Part shown: positions 11,312 through 21,215 of the stretch, one piece after another | How positions within the stretch are numbered: the first letter of the stretch is position 1 | How the letters are laid out: every line of letters begins with the position of its first letter | Assembly (NCBI RefSeq): GCF_033473495.1 | Contig: NC_088939.1 | Coordinates: forward strand, 2,666,001-2,730,000 | Direction: 5' to 3' | DNA from: Cercospora beticola | Lineage: Eukaryota; Ascomycota; Dothideomycetes; Mycosphaerellales; Mycosphaerellaceae | Length of the DNA: 64,000 nucleotides | Notes under the pieces: generated by a model | Seen by the model: only the letters and a program-made list of their open reading frames with translations | What the model was told of the DNA's origin: nothing | Database searches by the model: none | Program-made: the position numbers and the translations under genes

Positions 11312-12493
11312 ATGAAATGTACGTTCTTAATCCTCACTTCACCCTATCAACACATCCCAAACCACTTATATACCTCTTTCGTCCCATCAAAAAGTCCCCA
11401 AACTCCAGCTAACAAAGTCCTCCTCGCGCGTTAAGACTTTACTCTTTCTGCCCTACTTGCAATCGCCGCAAACACCGCGACAGCATCACCAATCAACGCG
11501 ATCGACCCTTTCCTCCTCGAACAGGCCATCGAATACAGCCTCGCAAAACGCAATGCCGAAGCAATTGGGGACAACCACGTGAACTTCGATAAAACACCCT
11601 CCCTTATCGAGCCATGGTGGAATCTGCCCCATATGTTAATTGATCACCAGAAAGCCAACAACAACAAGCGTAACCTGAAATCAATACTCCACGAGGACAA
11701 CTTCCTCGACGGACCAGGTGTCGCACCATGGTTACGCAACATGGGATGTCCCAAAGGCTCCGTCTGGTCACAAGAAGAATACACATGCACCTCTTCCCAA
11801 AAGAAAAACAGACGCGATGCAGAACCCCAAAACTTTCTTCCCTACATGCCAACAATCGTATTTCCCGAAGGATGGTGAAACACACCCGGACTACATATCC
11901 TAGCAAGTGATCAAAAGGAAAAAAGAGGAATCAACCAGCGCAACGCAGAAGCAGAAGCCGCGGCCCAAAATAATCTCCTCTACAAACCAACCATCGGAAT
12001 CCCCGAATGGTGGTGGCCCGAACCCTGCCCCAAAGGCACAATCTGGACAAAAGAAGCCTAGGGCTGCGTCTCCCCTCAGCAGAATCAGGAGAGGAAACGC
12101 AACGCAGCAGCAGCAGCAGCAGCAGACAATAACAATATCCTCTTCAAACCCACGATCGGAATCCCCGAACCATGGTGGAACACCAACAATCTCATCTTTG
12201 AAACGCTGCAAAACAAGGAAAAGCAAAAGCAAAAGCAAAAGCGCAATATCATGGTCCCTGCAGTCCAGCCCTCGTTGCATCAACTCGATATCTCAGACGT
12301 ACTGTGGAATCACCTCTTCCCTAACAATCCTCGTCCTCAGCAGCAGCAGCAGCAGCAGGAGAAGCAGCAGAATAATAGAATCCAACAAGAGAAGCGCGAA
12401 TCACTCATAACGATTGCACCGTGGTTGCAAGATCAATCATGTCCCTGGGGTTCGTCTTGGTCGAAGGAAGTATGGGGCTGTGTCAAAGCTTAG
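11312..12493 (+). pseudogene. Secreted Trp/Cys repeat precursor with Kex2-like sites, interrupted by in-frame TGA and TAG
   Basis: Exon 1 is only 7 nt (11312-11318). A 117-bp intron follows (11319-11435, branch GCTAAC, acceptor TTAAG). The joined start gives a signal peptide MKYFTLSALLAIAANTATA. The first stop (TGA 11876-11878) would leave a 149-aa secreted protein. The same frame continues 205 codons to 12493, broken once more by TAG 12059-12061. Both stops sit where the internal repeats have Trp: PEGW-stop-NT against PEPWWNT, and TKEA-stop-GC against SKEVWGC. Three copies of an approximately PW(L/W)...CP(K/W)G(S/T)xW(S/T)(K/Q)E...C motif occur (11720-11788, 11996-12067, 12410-12481). They are separated by dibasic sites, several followed by X-Ala pairs (AKR-NAEA, NRR-DAEP, RKR-NAAA). 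This resembles fungal Kex2-processed repeat precursors, including pheromone and RiPP-type ones. The mature peptide function is unknown. Poly-CAG/Gln and CAAAAG tracts lie in the linkers. Confidence 0.7.
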
Positions 12494-13077
12494 AAGAGGA
12501 CGTGAGGAGATGGGAGCCTGAGAAGGGGTTTCGCACGGGCGCGAATGGTGAGAGGGAGTGATGAAGGATGCGAAGCAGGAGGAAGAAGAGGGGGAAGCAG
12601 GTCTTCCGACTCTATCTCTTCCTCGACCGTTACATGTATCTTAGCTTATGATCATAACGATTGCAATGAGACTTGTGTCTGCGGGCGGACACAAATGATC
12701 ACACGACGCCCACTTTGTCAATCAAGATGAGAAACACTCAAGTAGGCCAAATGAAAAGTTCGATCAAGACCTAACAACAGTATTACATTCACAATTGGAT
12801 TTCATTGGTTGTAGTTTTTGTCTTTCCAGTCGTACTCATCTGATCTCATATCGATCGAATTCCCATTTTGGAAGATCGTTTTCATTTGATGCTCAAAACG
12901 CTAGTCAGAAAGCATCATCTCTAAATGTAGGCTTGCGCCCTCGTCCCAAACCGGCCACTGTTCGCGTGGCATGTGGCAGACCATAGACAGCTTGTGGGGT
13001 AGATGGTCTTCGGTACGCGCATGGCGGACCTTGTCCCTGCCAGACACCATCCATCATCGTCAATCGTAAGCGAGGAT
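12494..13077. other. Intergenic region between convergent genes
   Basis: 3' flanks of the repeat precursor (plus) and Cyp40 (minus). No gene or structured RNA seen. Confidence 0.45.
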
Positions 13078-14193
13078 CTACGCAAAAGCTTTGCTAAAGG
13101 CTTTGCGCTCCTTCGCCTTGCGATCAGCAGCAGCCTTCTTGACAGCGGCCAACTCGTTGTTGATCGCCGCATCGCTTGGCACGAGTTGATGAGCCTGCTC
13201 AAGGAACTGCTGTGCACCTTCTTCGTCCTTAGAAGCCTTCAGAGCGACACCCTTGCGGAAGAGTGCCTTCGCCTTCTCTGCGTCTGAGATGTTGGCCACG
13301 AGGAATGCCTTATCTGCCGAGTCGTATGAAGGTCTGTACTGGCCCAGCTTGAATTGCAGCAACGAGCTGTTGGTATGCAGCGAAACCTTCAGCTTGGTGA
13401 GCTGTGCGCCGAGATCTGCTGGATCGCCGTCGAGTGGTGTCGGGTACTCTTGCAGGTACCGCAATGCCTTCTGGTATTTGGACAGACCAAGCTCCAGCTC
13501 GCCAGCCTTAAATGCCTTGTTTCCCATCTCCTTCAGGTTCGTCGCAATCTCCACAATCTCCGTGCCCTTCCACTCCTCGCCTGCCTTCTCTTGATCTTCA
13601 GGGAAGTCCTCGTATGTGTCGCCAGTGCTATCAGGCGCCTTCTTCGTGAACTCCGAGATGTCAGTTCCTTCTGGCAGCTCGCCGCAGTCCTCGACGACAA
13701 CGTCCTTCTCTGGCTTGTCATTGCTGCCTGTCGGGTTGTTCTCCACCTCGCGCACAATGCTCTTTCCAGCAATCACTTCTCCAAACACGACGTGCTTTCC
13801 GTCCAAGTGTGGTGTTGGCACTGTCGTCACGAAGAACTGGCTGCCGTTGGTGCCTGGCCCGGCATTGGCCATGCTCAGCAAGAACGGCTTCTCGTGCTTG
13901 AGCTGGAAGTTCTCATCGTCGAACTTCTCACCATAGATGCTCTCTCCGCCAGTGCCGTTGCCCGCAGTGAAGTCACCACCCTGGATCATGAAGCTCTTGA
14001 TCACACGGTGAAATCCTGAGCCTTTGTAGTGGAGCGGTACTCCGGACTTGCCATTGCCCTTTTCGCCTGTGCAAAGAGCCCGGAAGTTCTCAGCCGTCTT
14101 TGGAACGATGTCATTGTAAAGCTCGAACACGACTTTGCCGGCTGGCTTGCCGCCAATGGAGATATCGAAGAAGACCTTGCTGCGTGGAGCCAT
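13078..14193 (-). CDS. CPR6: Cyclophilin-40 type peptidyl-prolyl isomerase with TPR domain
   Basis: Intronless, 371 aa from the ATG at 14193 ([15 protein letters not shown]). Residues 1-175 form a full cyclophilin domain: [23 protein letters not shown] contains the catalytic Arg, and [21 protein letters not shown] and HVVFGEV are intact. A linker is followed by a C-terminal TPR region of three repeats ([53 protein letters not shown]). This is the architecture of Hsp90 co-chaperones Cpr6/Cyp40. The protein is expected in cytosol and nucleus, binding the C-terminal MEEVD of Hsp90. The frame is also open upstream to an ATG at 14376; that 61-residue extension is Arg-rich with few acidic residues. 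The 14193 start matches the family length. Confidence 0.93.
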   Translation of the reverse strand: MAPRSKVFFDISIGGKPAGKVVFELYNDIVPKTAENFRALCTGEKGNGKSGVPLHYKGSGFHRVIKSFMIQGGDFTAGNGTGGESIYGEKFDDENFQLKHEKPFLLSMANAGPGTNGSQFFVTTVPTPHLDGKHVVFGEVIAGKSIVREVENNPTGSNDKPEKDVVVEDCGELPEGTDISEFTKKAPDSTGDTYEDFPEDQEKAGEEWKGTEIVEIATNLKEMGNKAFKAGELELGLSKYQKALRYLQEYPTPLDGDPADLGAQLTKLKVSLHTNSSLLQFKLGQYRPSYDSADKAFLVANISDAEKAKALFRKGVALKASKDEEGAQQFLEQAHQLVPSDAAINNELAAVKKAAADRKAKERKAFSKAFA

Positions 14194-14644
14194 GGTGATG
14201 GCAGTCGGTGGTGGTTGACTTCGGGGATGTCGCAGTCGTCCAAGAAGAGTTGGGAGTCGAGTGGTCACCAAAAGTTTGTGTACAGTCGTCGAAGGAACAA
14301 AGTCAGTTTTTTGCGTTGTGCGAAATGAAGTCACAAACAAACTTCTCGAAAGTCGTGGAAGCTGTCGAAGCTGCACCTGCAGATCGCGAGGCTTGGCATG
14401 CCCCTCGTTCCTGCGCTAGTGGGCAAGGCGATGAAGTGGGGGTTAAAGTGAAGAATCAGTTGCACATAGGTTCAACGTTTGTGACATGCTACGATGCTGG
14501 CTACACCAACCCTCAGGACGCCATGCTCGGCCAACCACCAAACTGAAGTCTTTCTCATCGTAATCGTAACCAATCATCAATGCTCTGACTTTCTTCTCCC
14601 CATCTCAGGTATCGCGCTCGCCATGGAATCATCAAAGCTCACCC
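14194..14644. other. Spacer between Cyp40 start and trehalase end
   Basis: Upstream of the Cyp40 start (minus) and the 3' flank of the trehalase gene (minus). The first 183 bp keep the Cyp40 frame open. Nothing else is recognised. Confidence 0.4.
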
Positions 14645-17139
14645 TCAGTGTTGACCACTGTGAGCATATTGCACGGGTGCAGGATGATGCTCGATCGGCT
14701 TCTGCTCGACCGGCTTCTGCTCGACTGGCTTCTGTCCATTGGGAGCAGGGGTGTGTCCATTCGTCGCCTTGTCCTTGTGGAGGAAGTCGACTGGATCCTC
14801 CGCAGCCTCGGTCATCTTCTTGAAGGTGTCCCAGTCAGTGACAGCACCGAGGGCGCGCTTCATGTGAGAGTTGACAATTTGCAAGCCATAGACGTATGAC
14901 GCGTTAACCCAGCCGAAGCCTTCAGTTGCAACACCCTTGAAATCGCTGCCTTGGTTGCCGTATTCGGCTTCCACCTTGTGAGGGTCGATAGGTCGCGTCA
15001 CGTCGTACTTCTCAACCACAACTCCGTTGAAGTCCACGAATGCTTTCGTGACCATGTGAATCCAGCGATATGCAAGGCGCTGTGCTTCTTCTTCAAAGCC
15101 GTAGCGAAGGAAGCCTGTCCAGGCAAGAATCTGTTGTGGGGCCCAGCCGAATGGAAAGTCCCACTGCCGGTTTGGCCGATGCACGCCAACTGCGCCACGA
15201 CTCGCTTCAGTACCAGACACGAGGCCTCCATGGACTTCGAACTTGGGGAGAGCTTTGGCAACCATGATGGACGCCTGTCTTGGTGTGGCGGCTCCTGCCC
15301 ACATGGCCCAGAAAGTGGTTGCACTTTCGTAGCCGGTTTGCTGCTTCTTGACAGTATTGTAGTCAAAGAACATGCCCTTCTCCTCGTCCCACATGAGATC
15401 GTTCATGACCTTACGACGCTTCTTGGCTCGGCGATCCCACGTTGACGACGTTTCGAATTCGGGATGCCCGGGCATGCGCCACTCTTTTGGAACCTCGAGC
15501 CTGTCTCCAAAGAAGGCACGAATGGTGCGTGCAATATCGATCTCATACTTGTACAGACAAGAATTCGTGTCGACCGTGGCGAGGTTGGCGGCAACCTTTT
15601 CCAGGCGGTATGAAGTATCGTGCCCAGACTCTCGCACAGCTCGATCGTGAAGGAAATACTCGTCGAGTTCTGGTTCAAAGACATGGCCATAGTTGTAGGC
15701 GTGAACAAACTCCTTGAAACTCATCTTGTGCTTGTCGGCGTATGGCTGCAGGACGTGGACGAAGTGGGAAGCCTCAGTCTCCGGAGGAACCCCGAGTCCT
15801 CCTGGTCGATATCTCGACAGCCCAGATTCGGCGTCATAGCGCGGCGGTGACATCCATGTGGAATAGTAGTCTTTGATCGCTGCAAGTATGGCGTTTCGGA
15901 GAAAGTCAAGGCTGTCCGGCTCATGCTTGATGCGATCGTAGACACGAAGCGCCATGTCTGTAAGGAAGGGAGGCTGCGAGCGTCGCAGGTAGTAAGACCG
16001 GTTGGCGTTCAAGATCTTGCCGTAGTGTCGAATACAGAAGCAAAAGTGCTTCACCATGGCCTTGCAAAGGTCCTCGCGATCATTGACAAGTAAACCAAGT
16101 GTCTCCATGTAGCTGTCCCAGCCATACAGCTCATTGAAACGGCCTCCGGGCACTACAAAAGGCAGCCCTCTGTAGTCTGGCTCACCAGCGGGAGTGTCCT
16201 TGACGCGTTCCACTTCAATGGCGAGCAGACCTGGAGCTTCATTCAGGTCACGGACATATTCGTCATCGTCAGGGCCGCCTTCCTTGAGCCATTGAACATC
16301 AAGACGAATGTGAGGGTGCTCTTTGGCGACTCGCGTATAGTAGGCATACTGCTCTGGAGCGCCCGGTGGAATGTAGATGCGAGGACGAGGGTCGGACGTC
16401 CAGTCCTTCGGATCCTTTGCAACCGCCGCAATGTTGGACCCATCGATTCTCCGTGTGAGATTTGGCCAGAATTGATCCTTGATAAGGCGAGCCAGCCGAT
16501 TGACTGGGTTCTCGTTCAATCGAGCCTCATCGAGAACAATCTGTCTGCGTCCGAACTTTTTGGCTAGCCAGAGCTCTTGCAGCAGATTGCTGAGCATGTA
16601 TGTCCCGCGAACATCAAATCGCTTGTAGCCTCCCGACGCTGCTGTTCCCAAGTCGATCGTCTTGGGACCCGTGTCCTCAATGGTGATTTGGATGTTTGAA
16701 TCGGTGTCTTCGCGCGAGAGAAGCGTTTTGAGGGTGTCTTCGACGTTGATCAGGTAGCGACGTGGGGCATTACCCATTTGATCATGGCTCAGTCTTCGGG
16801 AAGGGGCATTGTAGTTATCCGTGCCTACCTTATTCAGGCCAGGATCAACCTGTGGCTGTCAGTACTGGTACAATGCTGCAAGCAAGCTGCTGAGTCGCTG
16901 CTAGGGCGGGAAAGGAATGTGCTTACTGCCGAGTAGGTGCGGCTCTTTGCAACCTTTCTAGGGTGGTGGCTCGCGCCATAGTAGACACTGGGCGCCGCAT
17001 AGGGATCGAGGTCGAGGGAAACGTGCTCCCTAGGTCGTGTCTTCTCCTCGTGAGGATTGTGTTGGGAATTGTGATGGGTATCGTTCGCGTGGGAGTCCTT
17101 CGCGGGATGAATTGACAATACCGATTCCTGCGAGCTCAT
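14645..17139 (-). CDS. NTH1: Neutral (cytosolic, Ca2+/PKA-regulated) trehalase
   Basis: Two exons, 16927-17139 and 14645-16849, with one 77-bp phase-0 intron (16850-16926); 805 aa. It hydrolyses trehalose to two glucose. GH37 signatures are present: [21 protein letters not shown] and [13 protein letters not shown] calcium-binding segment, [16 protein letters not shown], lies near residue 120, diagnostic of neutral rather than acid trehalase. The N-terminal regulatory part has a PKA-type site PSRRLSHD and a further KSRTYS site. In yeast Nth1, phosphorylation of such sites recruits 14-3-3. The residue blocks around the two signatures look complete. There is no signal peptide, consistent with a cytosolic enzyme. 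The C-terminal tail is longer than in yeast and carries a degenerate [11 protein letters not shown] repeat. Confidence 0.95.
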
Positions 17140-18342
17140 GCTACACTTGGACAGTGCTGTGGGCGAGGTCGTGGTGGTGCAGCGAAAAAGATGTCCGGAT
17201 GGAGGGGTCTGCGGCGTGCCCGTGGTGATTTAGGTGGGTTGGCTATGATGTAGAGTTAGCCAGACCCACGCGATCTCTTCGGGGTCCACTGCCGCGCGAC
17301 AAGGCTCCTGTGGCAGGCCAACGGCGCGGTTCCAGTGGAGACGATGTTCGGGACAACTGACCTGGAGTGACGTTGGAGTTCGCAGAGGGAGTCTGTGGCA
17401 ATCAATGGTGCTGGCGCGATCTGCCCGCATTCACCGCGACGAGGAGAGGCTGATGGGCGCCTTTTGAACAACAGTCACCGCAGCACGCGTCAAGCGCGCC
17501 TGTCCGAGAGCCGGCCACGAGGAAGGAGAAGCCGCTCGGTCAGCTGCGAACAATGAGCTCGCGCAGCGGGTGGCAAGATCGAGTGCGGAGCGGTGAAGCT
17601 TCCATCTGAGGACTTGCTTCTTCGTCGCTGCTGCTGTAAGGAGAGGGTGTGCCGTGCTGCGCGATGACGGGGACATGGCGAGAATAGGCGCATGCAGCAT
17701 TGGGGACGAGTGTGGAACAATGAACGTCGACATCTCAGCTGCCAGCAACAATGACGCCCATCCGCGTTGCACTCCCACACCTCGAGCACCCTGATCCATT
17801 CGACACGCGACCGCCTGGCCGTTTTCTTCACTTGTACCTCCTACATGGCGAAACCTTCTGCTGTACCTCGACAGATCGATACCCTACCACTACGATTGGC
17901 AGCTCTGGTATCACAGATGGCGTTGACCCGTGCTACCACAGTCGTCCATTTCGGGAGATCAGATGCACCTACCCTTCAAGGGCAATGCGATGCGATACCA
18001 CGATACCTCGAGCCATGTCTTGCAGGCAGATCGTATATGTATACATCTGCAGCTACCAGCGGATCATCTCGGACGCTGTTTCCATACTGGTCCTGCTAAT
18101 ACATCAGGCACCATGTGAACCTTCGTCGCCTCTCGCGCGTAGCAACCGCCAGAAGCAAATGGCAAGCCCGCCTGACAGCCACACGCCTGGTTGTTGTAGG
18201 ATCACCTCGCAAGCTTCTTACTCAGGCGATGGCGATTCGGCTTAGATACATCACAAGCCTCGGCTCATAGTTTTAGCGGGGCGAAGCTGTTGCATCTCAC
18301 AACATTCTTCCAGCACTTCTTTTCCCACAAACACACAATACA
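17140..18342. promoter_or_regulatory. Divergent promoter region of trehalase and an alpha/beta hydrolase
   Basis: About 1.2 kb without a convincing gene; frames here are short and mutually overlapping. One CCCCT core (stress-response-element-like, minus strand, 17203-17207) lies about 65 bp upstream of the trehalase ATG. Stress elements control trehalase in yeast, but a single pentamer is weak evidence. Confidence 0.4.
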
Positions 18343-19458
18343 TTGACCATGGCAGGCAGCAGTACATTCGCCTGGGCTCACGCCCTCCGCGTCGACTCCA
18401 CCAAATCGCCCTTCACCTCACCAATCGCAAACACTCACAAAGCCTTCGCAAACGTCAAACCCGTCTCCTGGAAACGATACAACATTGGCGGAATTCTGAC
18501 GACAGTCTACGGCATGGAAGAGCTTCCCCAACATCCCGAAGAAATCGTAGCATTCTGGCTATTACATGGAAGAGGTGATACACAAGATAGCATGGCATAC
18601 ACTGCTGCGGCATTGATTGAAGCGTGGAATTCTAAGAGGAAGTCACAAAGCCAGAAAGGCCTCATATGCGTCAACTTTGATCAACGGAATCATGGCTCCA
18701 GAATGGTTGAGAACGACAACAATGTATCGTGGAAACAGGGGAATCCGACACACGGGCAAGATATGTTCGCGACGTATGTCGGTACGGCCAACGATTTGAG
18801 TCTCCTCATTACCCAGATTCCCTCATACCTACCTTTCAAAATCCACGATCACTTCTGCGGAGGCGTCAGTCTAGGTGGACATGCGACATGGGTTGCATTG
18901 ATGAAAGAGCCTCGGATATCAGCTGGCATGGTGGTGATAGGTTGTCCGGACTACGTACGACTCATGACCGATCGAGCAATCCGGAGTAGAGTGCGAACAG
19001 CCATTGCATCTGATCCTCCGGGGAAAGATTTTCTGGGATCGAGCGATTTTCCGCAATCATTACTTGCGGCGATTGAACAGTACGATCCTGCCGGGATTTT
19101 GATGAGTGAACTGGATGTCTTCTCGGGTGACGATCATCTGCATCCTCCTTCGGAAAGGGAAGCGAAGGTTTTGAGGTCTGTGGTCGAGCGAACGTTGGCA
19201 GGAAAGAAGATCATTTGTTTGAGTGGAGGGAAGGACAAATTGGTACCGCCTGCACAGGGCAAGGTATTCCTGGACTGGTTGAAGAGGGGGATTGCTGAAG
19301 GTGGCTGGGCTGCAGATCAGGGAATTGTCGTTGAAGATGTTGTGGACTCGAGTGCTGGGCATGAATTTTCTGCTTTAATGAAGAAAGAGGCGGAGCGCTG
19401 GGTGTGCGAGGTATTATCGGATGATGACAGGCGGACGCATAGGGATAGCAAGCTGTGA
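18343..19458 (+). CDS. Alpha/beta hydrolase family protein
   Basis: Intronless, 371 aa; the start may be the second ATG (MAGSSTF, 18349). The alpha/beta hydrolase core is visible. An early strand and oxyanion region FWLLHGRGDTQDSM (~residues 69-83) comes first, then VNFDQRNHGSR. The nucleophile elbow is GGVSLGGHATW (G-x-S-x-G, ~residue 177). An acid residue probably lies in SGGKDKLVPPA (~residue 295), and the catalytic His in SSAGHEFSALM (~residue 347). The triad is therefore complete. There is no signal peptide or membrane segment, so it is probably an intracellular esterase- or peptidase-like enzyme. The sequence does not show the substrate. Confidence 0.82.
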   Translation: MTMAGSSTFAWAHALRVDSTKSPFTSPIANTHKAFANVKPVSWKRYNIGGILTTVYGMEELPQHPEEIVAFWLLHGRGDTQDSMAYTAAALIEAWNSKRKSQSQKGLICVNFDQRNHGSRMVENDNNVSWKQGNPTHGQDMFATYVGTANDLSLLITQIPSYLPFKIHDHFCGGVSLGGHATWVALMKEPRISAGMVVIGCPDYVRLMTDRAIRSRVRTAIASDPPGKDFLGSSDFPQSLLAAIEQYDPAGILMSELDVFSGDDHLHPPSEREAKVLRSVVERTLAGKKIICLSGGKDKLVPPAQGKVFLDWLKRGIAEGGWAADQGIVVEDVVDSSAGHEFSALMKKEAERWVCEVLSDDDRRTHRDSKL

Positions 19459-20438
19459 GGAGGTGGATACATCACTACCATCATCGCCGCACTCTGTTCT
19501 GTCGAGAACAGCGGAACCGAGCTCAATCCCAGAGGGAGAAACGTTGGTTGTCAGATTTTTCCGATGACTCCGGTCCGCCACTTCAGCTGAACCAAGCCAG
19601 TCAGTACGTTCGGAGTCTGGCATGGACCTCAGAGAGTACGATAGTGGTGCGCGGATGTCACGACGTCACGTTGACTTTCGCCGTGATCCAACGGGGTTGG
19701 ATTTTGCAGTATTCCGTGGCTCCGCTCTCAACACGCACCATGTCCGACGCTTCTGTGCATTCAGCTGCTGTTTGCTTCAGATGTTTGGAGAGAGAACTGT
19801 AATGTTCCCGCTCCAGTCAATCTGAGCGAGTCCCATCGATATCTTCTTGGAAGAAAAGCAGCCTTTTGTTGCTCCGTTGGCTACGATGGTCGCGGTCATT
19901 AGAGTTGGGCATTCGATACCAAATAGAGTATTTGCGCTCAGGTGGTATATTCAAGGCAAATAGTTATCTTGAACTGAATTGGACACTGTGGAGATCGCAA
20001 CGTGGTTTCCGCTTCTGAGGATTTGTTCTTCCCAACTTCTCATATTCAGTTCGTCGGTGCTGCGTTCTCGGGTGAAGGAGGTAGAACGTTGTCACTCCAA
20101 ATGTATCGATACGTCGGAAACAAGACGAATAGATCTAGCTCTCTCCACGAAAAGTGTGGATTTAAGGCAGTCCATGTGCAAAACTAGTCTGTTAGCGACT
20201 TTCAAATGATTCAGAGCGATCCAACAATCATCTATGGTCGTCGTGCTTCCACGAATGAACCGCCATCAAAGTCTTGTTCAACTTTTGATTCAGCCCTCTT
20301 CGCTTTCGTCCGTCCACCCGAGAATGCCGACCCCATCTCCCAGCCTCCTTGTAATCCCCCCTCTCGTTTCAAGCAGTGCAACATTTGAAGTCCTTGTACC
20401 ACCACCAAGACAATCTCCCACAAGAAACAGTCCGAGCC
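19459..20438. other. Intergenic region without recognised feature
   Basis: About 980 bp between two plus-strand genes. Only short frames, none with a recognisable domain or splice structure. No tRNA, repeat or terminator stands out. Confidence 0.4.
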
Positions 20439-20696
20439 ATGAGCGGCTTCAAGAAACTCGTTGGTGCGCAACAAAACTTGAGAAACTACCCAACGCCAAG
20501 ACTAACTTTCATTCAAGATCGCATCTTGACAAGCAAATACAACAAACCATTTCCAGTCACATTACTACCTTCAGCCATCGGGTATTATTTGGGCGTTCAG
20601 TCTGGCAAGAAACAAGCTGAGACGCTGGCCGAGTTTCGAAAGGTGCATGAGGAGAATCAGGCTATGTTGAAGGAGATTTCATGGAAGCAGAAGTAG
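20439..20696 (+). CDS. Very small conserved-looking protein, possibly mitochondrial
   Basis: 85 aa from the ATG at 20439 (MSGFKKLVGAQQNLRNYPTPRL); the frame is open 21 codons further upstream. It has a basic N-terminus and a short central hydrophobic stretch (PFPVTLLPSAIGYYLGVQSG) that could form one membrane helix. The C-terminus is charged and helical (KKQAETLAEFRKVHEENQAMLKEISWKQK). The shape is like small accessory subunits of inner-membrane complexes, but no family is recognised and the location is inference. The absence of low-complexity sequence and a compact ATG context support a real gene. Confidence 0.6.
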   Translation: MSGFKKLVGAQQNLRNYPTPRLTFIQDRILTSKYNKPFPVTLLPSAIGYYLGVQSGKKQAETLAEFRKVHEENQAMLKEISWKQK

Positions 20697-20864
20697 AGCT
20701 GTAATTCATTGGTTCTGGCGTGAGCTCTGAAGCCCCACCAACAAGTAATTTGATTCGTCACCGCTGCGGGGCGCTTTGAGAAGCGGTGTGCCAGAGCAAG
20801 GTTCGCACAGTCAAGATCAAGCTATCATATTGTCACAGATCTGCTGATTTGTCATCCTGCTATA

Positions 20865-21194
20865 GGCACTTTGGTGAGTACAGTCGAACCATCGTCTGTC
20901 ACCAACAATTGCTAACGCCTAATTAGGCGGAGTGGTTGTGAGTATACTCAACTGCCTACATAAATGCAACTTGTTCTAATGAAAATTTAGAACGCGCTGG
21001 CCTGCTATTGGAACTATACGACTCAGTCGTATTCAACTGTCTAGCCAGTTCCTTCGGGAGCGTGGTATGTTCTACTACATGATTCGTTCGACTTGAGCCG
21101 CTTCTAACTGTCTAATAGTGTTCGAATCACACAGGGTATGCCCTGCCACAACGTCACTTCACGATGTACAGTTTCTAACTGTTCAAAAGTGTCG
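20865..21194 (+). tRNA. tRNA-Ser(GCT) interrupted by a canonical tRNA intron and four spliceosomal-type introns
   Basis: Segments: 20865-20873, 20927-20937, 20991-21064, 21119-21135, 21190-21194. Joined and freed of the 35-nt anticodon-loop intron, they give an 81-nt class II tRNA. Acceptor GGCACTT pairs with AGGTGTC (two G-U pairs); T8 G9; D-stem GCG/CGC with GG in the loop; anticodon stem CTGGC/GCCAG, loop CTGCTAA, anticodon GCT. The long variable arm is TTCCTTCGGGAGC, the T-stem GTGTG/CACAC with loop TTCGAAT, and G73 is the serine discriminator. The canonical intron follows A37. The other insertions (53, 53, 54, 54 bp: 20874-20926, 20938-20990, 21065-21118, 21136-21189) start GTGAGT, GTGAGT, GTATGT and GTATGC. 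They end TTAG, TTAG, ATAG and AAAG, with GCTAAC, TTCTAAT, TTCTAAC and TTCTAAC branch-like sites. They lie between 9/10, in the D-loop, between 51/52 and between 68/69. Serine-GCU tRNAs carry a canonical intron in yeast too. Confidence 0.9.
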
Positions 21195-21215
21195 TCGAGC
21201 ATCATGCTTCAAATC

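Noticed and set aside
11907..12410. Shifted plus-strand frame through the repeat precursor, reachable by a 64-bp GT..AG removal around the TGA
   Set aside because: The internal repeats (KPTIGIPE, CPxGxxW) are conserved only in the other frame, so this frame is a shadow.
17751..18245. Overlapping frames of 110-164 codons in the trehalase upstream region
   Set aside because: Three frames overlap with similar lengths and no motif or codon signal; typical of non-coding DNA.
20927..21135. Reading the tRNA-Ser segments as exons of a small protein gene
   Set aside because: The segments carry no coherent frame, while they form a complete tRNA with every stem paired.
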